Positions 35,211-47,289 of a stretch of DNA of 64,000 bases are shown here, piece after piece. The DNA comes from Blakeslea trispora (lineage: Eukaryota > Mucoromycota > Mucoromycetes > Mucorales > Choanephoraceae). The notes beneath the pieces are model-generated. The model was given only the letters and a program-made list of their open reading frames with translations. It did not search any database and was not told the DNA's origin. Both the position numbers and the translations under genes were made by a program. The DNA lies in NCBI GenBank assembly GCA_025331445.1, contig JAIWNE010000002.1:434001-498000 (forward strand), in the 5' to 3' direction. Each line of letters begins with the position of its first letter. Position 1 is the stretch's first letter.

Positions 35211-37298
35211 TCAGAAAGTAAAGTCATTGATTTTGAGTTTGATGTCGACTGGTTCAGTAATGAAGTCGTGTCTACGAATGAGCTTATTGTGCGCCATTTC
35301 AATTCGATTGGCAAGCTCTTTGCTTGTGTCGACTATTTCAGGCATTGCATTTTCATACTCTTGTAGTCTGTCAAGCGAAGGGTTGTTGATAGCAGCCAAG
35401 ATGTCTTGTTGGAAGGTCTTAAAGAGGGCACAAGGAAAGATTTTGTCCTTGGACATCAATAAACTGTTACGACGGGACAAATGTATGTAAACAGCTGCAT
35501 CTTGCGAAATGATTCTTCGGCATCGGATCAAAAGTCGCAGAAATTCTCCCTTGGCCGTATCGACATTGCTTTGAGATGCCTTTTGCTTTCCTTTTTGACG
35601 CCTTTTTTGAGCACGGATCTGACCATCTTCTTCGATGAACTGAACGGGTTCTTCTTCAACCTCCACATTGATGACATTGTCGTCTTCATCTTCGTTTTCG
35701 TCAAACTCGTTCATCTCACGATCGTAAACAGTGATCCACTCGACATTGTTGGCTCCAAAGTAGTCTTCGATCCAAGGAAAGATCATTATTTCGGTTGAAC
35801 TGGTGGGTTGACACTGTTTCTTGCTAGGAAGAAAGGCTTTTCCCAGAACCCTGTCATACCTCTGGCAAATTGGGAAGGAAGCTTACCCAAGTGGTGAGTC
35901 TCCAATCGGCCAAGACGGTCTTTCCAACCTTCACCACGTTTGATCAGGTCTAATGGTATGCCCAAGGACTCAGCTTCCATTGCACTAGCATGACGACCAC
36001 CATGGGTGACTCTTGTAGTAAAGTCCCTCTTGATCGGTCAGTGCGCTCTTAGCAGTATTCCATTGTTGAGTACCACTGATACTCTTCTCAGGGTCAGCAT
36101 GTACACGCAAAACCTTCCAAAATTGCCATCTTTCATCTTTCAAAAAGTCACCATTTTCCTGTTTTGATATTTTGTATTTAGTTTCGATAACTGGAAATAA
36201 CATTGAGCAGATCAGTTTGTTATCTTACCTGAAGAAGGCTGAGCATCAAGAATGCAAAAGCACTAAAAGGACATCTAAAGATGTTCTCATGGCGCATGGC
36301 ACAAGCAAACTTTGTCTCGCCTTCTTTCAAGGCTTTACCCTTATCCAAACTGAAAACCAGAGCTACTGCTTGCTGTGACCCTCTATGTTGTTTTTTTTTG
36401 GTATGATTGTACAGAAACAATCGGCAAAGTTCAAGTTTCTGAGATCCTGGTCTCGAAGCAACATGTGGTGACGAGAACAGATTGAAAACATCTCTCTAAG
36501 GCTTGTTCGGCTGCTGGAGTCCCAAAGAGCTTTCAAGATTCTTATGAATTTACCTGACTTGTATGAGTCACGGATGACACAGTGAGCGACTCTGTTGGCA
36601 CTGGTGTTGACCTGATCATAAATTAGATTGCGCTCGTGCTTCTTTAGCAAGTCAATCAATTGCTTAGTCTTCTTAGGAGATGGCCATGGAACATCTCGGC
36701 GTTCAGACTGGAACTCATGGAGAAACATGAGAGCCTTCTTGTACTTTCCAATGGCCTCAATACCCAATGGAACTTCAAGTACCTTCTTGCCATCTTTTGT
36801 TGAAGGAGCATTCTCTGCCACTAGTTTAAAGAATTAGTTAATAACTACAAGTCAATTAGATATTAAAGCTATATATTACTTTGAATCAAAGACAAAGAGG
36901 ATTCAGCCTCTTCTACGGCTTCGGTATTTCTCAAACCAATTTGCACACGAACATCAGACATCATTGAGACACTTTTTTTGCAAGTGCGCTTCAAAACAAA
37001 TTCCTTGAAAAAAGCAAGAATAAATTCGGTAGGGCCAACAGTATATGGATGCATTGGATCAACAGGGAGTCTGTGTCGATTGTTATCACAGAATTCCTAC
37101 AATAAAGATGGTGTCAGAGGAAGAAATGACAGACGTATTTCAAGTATCAAAACAAAAGGTGGTGTTAAAGCTTACCTTCCAATGCTCTAATGGCGTTCTG
37201 TAAGCCAGTACTGTACTGGGACGCACCTTGATGGCCAAGACTTCCATTACGAGATCGAACTCCAAAGCAGCGCTTGAGACAGAAGGTGGTTGTTGCAT
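35211..37298 (-). pseudogene. Crypton/Ndc10-like tyrosine recombinase gene with frameshifts
   Basis: Minus-strand exons 37298-37176, 37096-36880, 36820-36229 and 36158-35211. The protein trace contains ALVFSLDKGK, FACAMRHENIFRCPFSAFAF, RVTHGGRHASAMEAE, IKRGEGW, LGKLPSQFARGMTGFWEKP and FPWIEDYFG, the block order of Ndc10-domain proteins and fungal Crypton recombinases. Three one-base frame changes interrupt it: in an A9 run (36391-36399), in a GGG run (36025-36027) and near 35785-35795. The first two are in homopolymers, so sequencing error is possible. The residue in front of LxxLP, where I expect the catalytic Tyr, is His. The third intron was placed at 36228-36159 because this keeps phase 0. 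It is either a decayed Crypton or a domesticated recombinase with assembly errors. It is divergent from PDK. Confidence 0.7.
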
Positions 37299-37578
37299 GA
37301 CAGATAGTTTCTTATATAAAAAGATAATTTTTGATATCAATGGCAAGTAGCATTCGGTCTTTTATGCATATTCAAGCAGTATTATAAAGTCAGATTTCAG
37401 TCTTATTAACTCGCACCTTCTAAATTTGGAAACATTCTCTCAAAATACGCTAATTTTATTGGCTGTTCAAAAAAATGATTTCTAAAACAATAAAAAAAAG
37501 TTATGAGACTGCATATGAACTTTTTTCTTTTCACTTCCTACCTTTCTCTTTATTTCCTTTTTTTTTTATTCTTCTAAT
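37299..37578. promoter_or_regulatory. Divergent promoter region between recombinase-like gene and PDK
   Basis: This 280-bp stretch is AT-rich with a pyrimidine-rich T-tract (37530-37575) directly before the PDK ATG. No specific factor site was identified. Confidence 0.4.
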
Positions 37579-39340
37579 ATGTATCAAATAACGCCTCAAC
37601 TATATGAGAAAATAAAGCATTTTGCTCGATTTCCACAAACTGGCGTTTCTTTAAAACAAATGGTTATGTTTGGTAAAAAAAAAACATTATGCACTTAGAA
37701 ACAATGCAATATAAGCAATCGTCATAACAACAATAACAATAGGCCAAAAGCCTGCACCTGCCACTCTTTTCAAAGCAAGCCAGTTTTTACATGGTATTAA
37801 AGCGCGTTCATAACCTCACTTGATTGTACTAACTCCGAGATCTGACCTTAGAGGAGCTACCGATCCGTTTAGCTCATCGCGTAAAAGAGCTAGATGAGCT
37901 TCCTAAAAGTTTGGGTGAAATGCCTTCCATCATCAAGGTAAAGAACTGGTATGCGCAATCATTTCAAGTAAGTAGTTTTGTTCATTGATGTAACATTAAA
38001 ATCATTAACTATGCTTACTTTATGTTATTTAGGAATTAATAGAGTTGCCGCATCCTGAGTTGACACCCGAATTGAAAGCTACTTTTCGTTCTGCTTCGAG
38101 ACACGCAACCCCGCTACCTGAGAGTACGCCCAATTTAGCCATACCCCTCTTGAAGCCAGCAAACAAATATTTCCCAAGTGTATCTTTAGGACACAGATAC
38201 TATAACAATATTGAGAATATTGAATGTCCACCACCTCTTCTATCCTACACAGATTCTTTTGTTCGAGCAATCGAAACTGTCAAGCGAAGACATGATCCAG
38301 TGGTTACTACCATGGCACAAGGCATCATGGAATACAAGCAACACAGAAAGGCAAACATGATTGATTCAGATGTACAACAATTTTTGGACAGATTCTACAT
38401 GTCAAGAATCGGCATTCGAATGCTGATTGGCCAGCATTCTGCTCTTTACCGAGGACCCTTTATGCGAAACTATGTAGGTGTTATTTGTACCAAAACGAAC
38501 ATCAAGGAAATCTGTCAAGATGCGATTGCCAATGCACGTTTCATCTGCGAGGATCATTATGGACTGTTCAAAGCGCCCGAAGTCCAGATGTTTTATCCAG
38601 GAGATATCGAATTCATGTATGTGCCATCTCACTTGAATCATATGGTCTTTGAGCTGCTTAAGAATTCGTTGCGTGCAGTTGTTGAGCGATTCGGACCTGA
38701 TTATGAAGATGAATACCCTCCCATCAAGTTGATTATTGCACACGGAAAGGAGGTGAGATGGAATGTATTTTTGGGATGCAACAAAAACTGACTCTCGTAA
38801 ATTACAGGACATTACTATAAAAATTTCAGACGAAGGAGGAGGTTTGCCTAGATCAGGGATTCCTGTTGTCTGGACATACATGGTAACTATGTCACATCAA
38901 TACATACTCAAATTCTTTTCTTGCAATTTTAGAATGATAGATGCTTTTTCTTTCTGTTTTGAATGCATGTTTTAACTTTGTTTATACGTGAATTTTAGTA
39001 TACAACTGCAAAGGCTCAAGAGCTGGAACCAGAATTTAACAAATCTGAATTCAAAGCCCCAATGGCTGGTTTTGGTTACGGTTTGCCTATCTCTAGACTT
39101 GCAAGTATCTCATATATGTATAGAACTTGTTATTTTTTAAATGACTGAGTAATTTTATTTAGTATGCAAGATACTTTGGCGGTGATCTAAAGCTTATATC
39201 AATGGAAGGGTAATATTTTCATGGTTGTACAAATTACTTGTACTGACTGCTTATACCTGGTATATTTGCATAGATATGGTACAGATGCATACCTTCACCT
39301 AAACCGCCTTTCTAACAGTGACGAGCCACTCATTATGTAA
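37579..39340 (+). CDS. Pyruvate dehydrogenase kinase family (mitochondrial PDK/BCKDK)
   Basis: Eight exons: 37579-37672, 37743-37793, 37852-37967, 38033-38752, 38808-38882, 38999-39100, 39163-39209 and 39274-39340. They give 423 residues. The first three small exons rebuild the BCDHK/PDK helical domain (FARFPQTGVSLKQMVMFG, LFKASQFLHEELPIRLAHR). The GHKL ATP-binding domain follows: N-box HMVFELLKNSLRA, G1 box SDEGGG, and [20 protein letters not shown], which spans an exon junction. PDK phosphorylates E1-alpha serines and switches off the pyruvate dehydrogenase complex in the mitochondrial matrix. The intron after 39100 has a GC donor (GCAAGT), the only non-GT donor I found. The length matches fungal PDKs (about 400-450). 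Confidence 0.92.
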
Positions 39341-40433
39341 ATCAATTTTTTTTTCTCATGATTGTTTATGTTGTCTTTATTTTTCTTTTCAAAAGAAGAA
39401 CGATTTTTAACCTGAGCCTTATTAGATGACCACCTTTCCTCATGTGACTAACCAAGATTTCAGTTTTTCCCTCTCTCTTGTTTCTGGAAAAGAGAAAACG
39501 TCATCTGAAAAAGAAAAGCAAAAAGTTTGACACTGATTTTTTTTTTTTTTGTCGGGAAACAATGAGATCATATTTTCAGAGACCGTGTGGATGTGTGAGA
39601 GTGTATGGGTGCTTTGTTTAATGGAATGGACCCTTTGTGACACCTATAGACTTTATACATGTAAACAAAACAAAAAAAAAGAGTCTCAATACTTGAACTA
39701 ATAAATCAAAAGAGTATCATTTTTTTTTTGTAAAGAAAAAAAAAGAGTAATCTTTTCAATGTCAGAGATTTATCAAAAGCAATCTCTTAAAGGCTTTTCA
39801 TTTGGAATCGCAACTTTCATCTTATCTTTGAGGCATTAGGGGAAAAAATGGGAAGGTACCTTGTTCACAACTGTTACATTTCGACCAAGAAGAAAAGTTC
39901 TTGGGAAAAATCAATTAGTTATTGCGGGAAAAAAAGCAGCAAGTTAAATACACAAAGAAAAGATGCTTCCGAAGCTGGTGTTTGTATGTTGTAGTTTCTA
40001 GAATTGGTTCTAAGAAGAAGGTTACAGGCAGCAGCGACAGTTAAAATTTTGATTGCATTTATATATACGTACATATTTACATGTGTGTGATAAAATCGGC
40101 ATCGGTCTCCTTTTAGTGTTTTGCTCTTAATAAGAAAACATATAGCATACGGCGATAGGATGGGAAACTATTGACGGAATATGTTGGTATGAGCTGGTAA
40201 GTCAACGTTTTTTTTTTTTTTTTTTTTTTCATCGTTGTACAATTCAAGTATACTTTCTTTTCTTCAAAGTAAATGTCAACCAAGAATAAGCCTTGAGTCT
40301 TTTATAATTTTTTTTTGATATAAATCCTAAGGTAATGTGCAACCCTGAATATGTATATAAACTCACAACCAAAAATCAAAAATACGTTTCTTACTTCGTT
40401 TGCCTTCTTTTCTTTCTTTGTTATTTACAAAAC
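39341..40433. other. Intergenic region upstream of the GH31 gene
   Basis: AT-rich 1.1 kb with a T19 tract near 40210-40229 and other A and T tracts. A candidate TATATAAA sits near 40353-40360, about 75 bp before the ATG. It has no gene-like ORF. Confidence 0.45.
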
Positions 40434-43400
40434 ATGGCGAAAATTTCCTACATTTTCGTAGCCATTGCGCTATGTTTCTCTACTCAAGTTCTCGGTTTAA
40501 CAGATACTACTTATGGTAAATGCTCTTCTTTCATACTCTGCTATGCTTCTTTTTCTTTTCTAAGACGATTTTTTCCCTGTATTATATTTATTCTATTAGA
40601 TACAAGTTCTTCTGCTCCTGGGTATAGAGTGAATGGTCATGTAAAAAAGACAAAGTCTGGTTTGCGCATTCCCTTGGAACTCAACTCCGATAAACACGAC
40701 AAAGGCATCGATACATTTGGAAAGACAATTCATGAACTAGTAGTTGACGTTGATTACGAAACAGAAGAGCGTCTTCATGTGAAGGTAACGAAAGAAACAG
40801 AAGGTTCTGATTTTTTTTGAAACATCAAATTCACTGCTTTCTTTTTGTATGATATTGACAGATCTCTGACATGGAAAAGAAGCAAGCAGTCGTACCTGAT
40901 TCTCCAATCGGCTTGGAACGACCCAAGATTTCTTCTTCTGCTTCCCATCCTAATTATGACTTCAAATATACGGCCAAGCCTTTTAGTTTCCAGGTCATCA
41001 GAAAGAGTGACAAGGCTGCCATCTTTGATACCTCGAATCTTCCCTTGGTTTTTGAAGATCAATATCTGGAATTATCTACCAAGGTTCCTGATAATGCCAA
41101 CATTTATGGATTTGGTGAGGTGACAGCTCCATTTAGACGTACGACTGTAAATGATCTTATGCATACAATGTATTCTCTTATCTAACTTTTATTTATTGAA
41201 ATCAATAGAATGTCACTACCATCTGGGCTCGTGATAATGCAGATGAGTAAGAGTTAATTCTTTAAAAAGAAAAGCTAAATCTTAATATGGCCTCTCAATT
41301 TGTTTTTTTCTAGCTTTTATGCCAATATTTATGGTGCCCATCCTTATTACATGGAAGTTCGTGATGGCAAAGCTCACAGTGCACTCTTGCTAAGCGCCCA
41401 TGGTATGGACATTATCACAACTGAAGGCCGTATTACTTACAAAGTCATTGGTGGTATACTCGACTTTTATTTCTTTGTTCCAAAATCTGGCTCCCCTAAT
41501 GATGTAACCATTGCCTATACGGATTTGATCGGCAAACCCTTAATGCCTTGTGAGTAAAAAAAAAATAATCAAAATTATGTTTATTGTAACACATTCCTCC
41601 CCACTTTTTTTTTTTTTTTTAAAAAAAGCTCATTGGATGCTCGGGTGGCATCATTGCCGTTATGGCTACAAAGACATTGATACTGTTGAAACAGTTGTCC
41701 GTCGTTACAAAGAAGCAAACATCCCTCGTATGTATTCATGTCCTTTCACTTTTGTTGACTTGGAGCTAACTCACATAATCCGTTAGTTCAAACTGCCTGG
41801 ATAGATATTGACTATATGGAAGAGACAAAAGACTTTACAAATGATCCTGTCAACTTCCCTCTTGATCGCTTGGTTGACTTTGGTAAAGATCTTCACAAGC
41901 ATGGCCAGAACTATGTGATGATGGTTGATCCAGCTATCTCTGCCAATACAAGCTATGAGCCATATACTCGTGGTGTTGAGTTGGACGTTTTCATCAAGAA
42001 CCCTGATGGTTCTGACTACATTGGCGCTGTTTGGCCTGGTTTTACCACTTTCCCTGACTTTATGCACCCCAATATCAGTACCTACTGGTCCAAGGAAATT
42101 GCAGACTGGGTCAACTTGATTGGGCTTGACGGTCTTTGGATCGATATGAACGAGCCTGCCAGTTTTTGTCTTGGTTCATGTGGTTCTGGCAAGATTGATG
42201 CTGGTAAGCAGCCTTATCGATGGAAGCTGCCTCAAGAAGAACAAGACGCAAACCATGCCAAGCAGGAAGCTGCTTTGATTAAAATGGGCTATGCTGAAGG
42301 TGAGACTCGAAACTTACTCTACCCTAAATACGCTATCAATAACGGTGGCGGTAACTTATCGGAATTGACTGTGGCCACAAGTGCTCTCCATTATGGCGGT
42401 AAGCCTCATTATGACTTCCATAACATTTATGGCCATAGTGAATCTTATCACACTAGACAAGTAAGAGCGATACTATATTTAAGATGACATTTATATATGT
42501 ATATACTCATGCTTTTTTTTCTTGGACTAGGCTTTGATTAAGAACCAGAAAGATATCCGTCCTTTTATTCTTACTCGATCTACTTTTGTTGGTACTGGAA
42601 AATATGCTGGTCATTGGACAGGTAACATATATATACATTTACATGTCTTCATAAAAGAATATGATGATGAGTCAATAAATAATATTTATGTTCTTACAAA
42701 AAAAACCTAGGTGATAACCACTCCCTTTGGTCTTACCTAAAGAACTCACTTGCTAATGTCATCAATATGCACATGTTTGGTATTACTTACTCTGGTGCCG
42801 ACGTCTGTGGATTCAACCAAAACACAACTGAAGAGCTTTGTACTCGTTGGATGGAAATTGGTGCTTTCTATACATTTGCTCGTAACCATAATGCAATCGA
42901 CCAAGCTGATCAAGAACCTTATCTTTGGGAAAGCACTGCTGAAGGTAGTCGCAATGCACTTTATGCTCGTTATGCTATGCTGCCTTACTACTATACCCTG
43001 CATGAGGAATCCAGTCGCTTGGGTACTGCTATTTGGCGCCCATTGATCTTTGAATACCCTCATCACAATGAATTTGCTGACAATGATGTGCAGGTCTTGA
43101 TTGGTTCGGATATTCTTTTGTCTCCCGTCCTTGATGAAGGAGCTACTTCTGTAGATGCTCATTTCCCATCTGAGAGTCTCTGGTATGACTGGTACACACA
43201 CGAGACTGCTGTTGATAACAAGAGTAAGCAATCTAAAAAGGTCACTCTTGATGCACCCTTGACCCATATCCCTATCCATATTCGAGGTGGTAGTATAATC
43301 CCTACCAAGACGGCTAAATACACAGTTGGAGAAACTTATGAGACTGATTACAAGTTGATTGTTGCCCTTAATCACGACGATGAAGCCTCTGGTAGACTTT

Positions 43401-43669
43401 ATATTGATGACGGTGAATCCCTGCATGTCAGATCTAGTTCAGATATCAAGTTTGAGTACAAGCATGGCCAATTGAAGGCTTCTGGCGAATTTGGATACAA
43501 GAAGCCAGAGAAGCTTGCTAGTATTACTATTGTAGGAAAATCTGCTACTAAGCTCAAGCATGCTCATGTCAACAACAAATCCCATTCCTTGACTCACCAT
43601 GGTAACTCTGTGGTTCTTGAAAACGTCTCTATCTCATTGACAAAATCTTTTACAATCAAGTTTGACTAA
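40434..43669 (+). CDS. Secreted alpha-glucosidase, glycoside hydrolase family 31
   Basis: Nine exons: 40434-40515, 40600-40784, 40862-41146, 41209-41246, 41314-41549, 41629-41727, 41787-42460, 42531-42621 and 42711-43669. They give 882 residues. An N-terminal signal peptide ([18 protein letters not shown]) directs secretion. GH31 marks are [41 protein letters not shown], the nucleophile motif [12 protein letters not shown] and the acid/base region GHWTGDNHS, whose Asp is rebuilt across an intron. The enzyme releases glucose from alpha-1,4 (and often alpha-1,6) glucans. The length matches fungal maltases/glucoamylase-like GH31 enzymes. N-glycosylation sequons are present. Expression control cannot be read from the promoter. 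Confidence 0.93.
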
Positions 43670-43805
43670 CAAACAAACAAATAAATACATGACGATTTCT
43701 CTCATTTAAACTGTAAAGTGTTGTGTTTGTATAGAAAGGGAATTTTTATTTGTCTAAAAGTCTATGATTGTTTGTTGCTTATGCATATAATTAGCTTATC
43801 TAGTT

Positions 43806-44990
43806 TCAAGAAACAATGAGAGAAACAAATGAAAAAATCAAAGCAAACAAAGCACCTTTTGCTTTTAGAGAAATGGCATCACTGGATGACTTGATTTCAC
43901 TGTGAGAAGCTTCCTTGAAATCATCATTGTTCACCCTTATGATGGATGAAGGTATGGCTGTGCTTGTTGAAAAACTGGAACCAGTAGCAAACGAAGAAGG
44001 AAGATGAGAAGCAGTAGTGTAATTGGTCTGTTGAATTTTCAAGAAATTATCCAGAACATAATGTGGAGTTTTATCGTTCTGACATCCAGCAGCTGTCATC
44101 AAGGTATATCCTTTGCTCTTTAATGTTCGAATGATTTCAGGTACTTGATCAATGGATGGCTGGTAGAGATCTAGCCACAATTAAAAAAAAAGTTAAGTAT
44201 TTCCAATTTTTCTTCCTGCTTTGTCTTTACCATGTTGCAAACTAATAAAACCAAGATCGTCATGACTATTTAAACCTGTATCTACACCATCAATAGCCAA
44301 TCGAAAGGATCCTTGGATACGAGCAGAGGCATCTTTTAACTGATAGACATCATAATCTGTAGGATCCACATTCCAGAGTAATAGCTTGTAGCCCATGATC
44401 TGTAATAGTTTCTTGACTCGTGCATCTGCTTCACCATAAGGAGGACGAATATAGAGAGGACGAATACCCAAAACCTTTTGAATAGCTTCTTCAGTGGCCT
44501 TCACTTCATTGATAATTTGTTCATTGGTCAAGCTCATAAGGTGGGGGTGAGAATAAGTATGTGAAGCAATCTGATGGCCCGACAGATAAGCACGACGAAG
44601 GATCTCTGGGTATTTCTTGACCTGAGAGCCTGTCACACAAAATGTGGCCTTGACATCTGTCTGGTCGAGTATATCCAAGAGTTGTGTTGTTAGATGACTG
44701 GGTCCATCGTCAAAGGTAAGTGCCCATTGATGCTTTTGAGGACAACCAAAGATGTCTTGTTCTGAAGGTAGATTACCACAGGACTCAAAGCAACGATCAT
44801 TGTCTGTCCCATCGCAAACTGCATCTTCACAGACACCAGAGCCTACAGGTCGAATAGGGATATTTGGTACTTTAGACAAGTCAAACTCTTTAAGCCATGC
44901 AGGGTCAGATGGTACAGCTGATTCTTGAGCTAAAACAATAGACACAATGGAAAGTGTGAAAGCAGTCGAAATAATAGGTTGAAATAACAT
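43806..44990 (-). CDS. Chitin deacetylase-like polysaccharide deacetylase (CE4), GPI-type
   Basis: Two minus-strand exons, 44990-44231 and 44170-43806, give 374 residues. It has an N-terminal signal peptide (FTLSIVSIVLAQ) and the CE4 NodB motifs: TFDDGPS with the catalytic Asp pair, HTYSHPHL with the metal-binding histidines, RPPYGEAD and WNVDPTDY. After about residue 300 comes a Ser/Thr-rich stalk and a C-terminal hydrophobic tail (ALFALIFSFVSLIVS), typical of a GPI signal. It hydrolyses N-acetyl groups of chitin to make chitosan, which is abundant in mucoralean walls. It lies tail-to-tail with the GH31 gene, 136 bp apart. Substrate specificity within CE4 is inferred. Confidence 0.9.
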
Positions 44991-45241
44991 CTTTACTTTA
45001 TCGCCAAAAAAAAGAAAACTGTAAAGAAAGGAAAAGGAAATGAAAGAGAGTTTTTCTTTATGTATGTTTACTTACTTAAACAAATTTAGCCCTTCTTTTT
45101 CTATTTCTCTCTCTTTTTTTTTGTTTGCATACAAGATTTGAGCTGTCAAATAAATATTGATCTCGAAATTTTCCTTTTTTTTTTTGTTTTTCTCGATTAA
45201 AATCAAACAGAGCTTTCTCACCCCCCCCTTTTTTTTTGTAT

Positions 45242-47281
45242 ATGTTTTCAAAGAAGGGATCCTTCCTTTCTCTTTTACAATTTGCATCTTATTCAACCAA
45301 ACCTCCTCTTCATCGCTTTCAGTCAGCCATCAGCAAAGGCAGTCTTAAGCTAGCCAAGTTAGCCTATGCTAAACTCGATCCTAAAAAGCAACTGGATCGC
45401 CCTCAGCTTCATAAGCTATTGATGTTGGCACGCCATGGCAAACGACCGGACGATCTTGAGTTTATGGATCGGGTAATTCGAGATATGCGCCAGATCAAGA
45501 TGAAGCCCAGCCATTTCGAATACCATGCCCTGATGTACGCGTATGGTCTTCATCATCAACCAGAACAGTCCTATGCCATTCTCCATCGCATGCAACGTGA
45601 GGGTCTGTCACCCAACCTCTATACTTACAACACCTTGCTGGCTTGTTTTAAGCGAACAAACGATCGATCTCGGGCAGAGTCGATCTGGCAAGAGATGCAA
45701 CAGGCTCATATTCTACCCGATACCGTCAGCTATAACACAATGCTTCATCTCTTGTCTCAGACAGGCCAGTTTCAGGCTGGATTCGATCTCTATGAACAGA
45801 TGATTGACGACCAAGTTCATTTGGATCTCCATACTTATTCCACCTTACTAGACATGATAGTGATATCAGAATCACATCAAGCGTTAGGACAATCTGTCTA
45901 CACTAAGTTATTAACACTGGATCGACTGGATCTACATACTGTCCATAGTATGATTCGATTTGCTGCCACATTTGATATTCGTCAGGCCATTGATCTTTAC
46001 CACCGTCTGCCTATCGATTATCCTTATCTTCGGCCTGATGTAGTGACTTGCAATATCATGTTGGATCTCTGCTTAAAAAGCGGGCATTATTCAAAGGCTT
46101 ACATGATCTTTAGAGATTCAAAAGTGACACCTGATATCATTACCTATGGTACCTTGATAGACGCTGAGATCAGACAGAACAATGCACAAAGTGCACTTCA
46201 ACTGTTTCATGAGATGCATGCCTCCTTGGAACCCACTGAGCGTATCATGAACATCCTCATGAATATCGCATCTATCCCACAGATTACTGTCGATCAACTG
46301 GACACACTGATAGAATTAGCCGAGAAATATGCGTCTCAGCTAGATAAAAAAAGCTATCATGCCCTTATGCATGGATTAGCTCTGAAGGGACGATCCGAGC
46401 AAGTGCAGCGTCTGTATGACACCGTCTTTGTCACTCAGCTTCAGCCTGACATTGTCACCTTGACTCATCTTGTTCTGTCCTATATTCACAACGATCAATT
46501 AGACGATGCCATGGCTATCTATCGCACTCTGAAAGAGCACCATCAACGGTGTCAACAAGGTGCCTCTGTTAAACTCTTTATTCAATTGGATGCCACCTTC
46601 TATTCTACTCTCATTGCTGCGCTTGCCAACCCCAAGCATTCAAAGGCCTTAGCGGCTGCCATTACTCTGTTCAATGACATGAGACCCTTTCAGATACAAC
46701 CATCCATCTATACCTATACAGCCATGCTTCATGCGTGTGGACAACATCGGGATGCATCCATGTTGGCTCAGGTCCATCAGTTGATCAAAGTGGATCTCTT
46801 TCTCGATCCCGATATTGGCATCTATAATGCTCTGATGGATGCCTATAATCGGATAGGCGATGGTGAAACTGTCCTGGAGATCTGGCATACCTTGACTTTA
46901 CCCGGAACAGCTCAAGTAGAACCGGACGCTACTTCTGTTTCCATCGTTCTGGATAGCTGTGGGCATAATGGACTGGTTCATAAGGCACCTATGATTTGGT
47001 CTCAACTAAAAAGGAGAGGCTTTCAATTAAATACCAACAACTACAACTCTTATATCGAATGTCTCTGCCGAGCTCAAGGTCGTCATGGGTGGGATGCTGC
47101 TTACCGCCTTGTCAAACAGGAGATGGCCTTACCGTCTTCTTCATCTTTAGACAGCAAAGCTCGCATTGACAAGAAAACTGTAAATACACTTGTTAGTTTT
47201 GCCAAGAAAAAGATGTTTGATGCCAATGAACTAGCGTCATTAGCTCAATGGCAATCTCTTCTTTTTTCTTCATGTAAATAA
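45242..47281 (+). CDS. Mitochondrial pentatricopeptide repeat (PPR) protein
   Basis: A single exon of 679 residues from the ATG at 45242; the frame is also open a few codons upstream but has no ATG. The N-terminus (MFSKKGSFLSLLQF, then SYSTKPPLHRF) resembles a mitochondrial presequence. At least ten PPR-type helical hairpins follow, with motifs such as FEYHALMYAYG, NLYTYNTLLACFKR, DTVSYNTMLHLLSQTG, DIITYGTLIDAEIR and SIYTYTAMLHACGQ. PPR proteins bind organellar RNA sequence-specifically and affect its processing, stability or translation. The RNA target is unknown. A C-tract/T-tract lies just upstream. The next ORF starts only 8 nt after the stop. Confidence 0.88.
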   Translation: MFSKKGSFLSLLQFASYSTKPPLHRFQSAISKGSLKLAKLAYAKLDPKKQLDRPQLHKLLMLARHGKRPDDLEFMDRVIRDMRQIKMKPSHFEYHALMYAYGLHHQPEQSYAILHRMQREGLSPNLYTYNTLLACFKRTNDRSRAESIWQEMQQAHILPDTVSYNTMLHLLSQTGQFQAGFDLYEQMIDDQVHLDLHTYSTLLDMIVISESHQALGQSVYTKLLTLDRLDLHTVHSMIRFAATFDIRQAIDLYHRLPIDYPYLRPDVVTCNIMLDLCLKSGHYSKAYMIFRDSKVTPDIITYGTLIDAEIRQNNAQSALQLFHEMHASLEPTERIMNILMNIASIPQITVDQLDTLIELAEKYASQLDKKSYHALMHGLALKGRSEQVQRLYDTVFVTQLQPDIVTLTHLVLSYIHNDQLDDAMAIYRTLKEHHQRCQQGASVKLFIQLDATFYSTLIAALANPKHSKALAAAITLFNDMRPFQIQPSIYTYTAMLHACGQHRDASMLAQVHQLIKVDLFLDPDIGIYNALMDAYNRIGDGETVLEIWHTLTLPGTAQVEPDATSVSIVLDSCGHNGLVHKAPMIWSQLKRRGFQLNTNNYNSYIECLCRAQGRHGWDAAYRLVKQEMALPSSSSLDSKARIDKKTVNTLVSFAKKKMFDANELASLAQWQSLLFSSCK

Positions 47282-47289
47282 AATCATAT

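Noticed and set aside
36370..36399. A 30-nt intron to remove the A9 frameshift in the recombinase gene
   Set aside because: GT and AG bracket 30 nt, but this is shorter than any other intron in the window and too short for normal splicing, so a frameshift is more likely.
45236..45241. Start of the PPR gene two codons earlier
   Set aside because: The codon at 45236 is TTG; the first ATG of the frame is at 45242.
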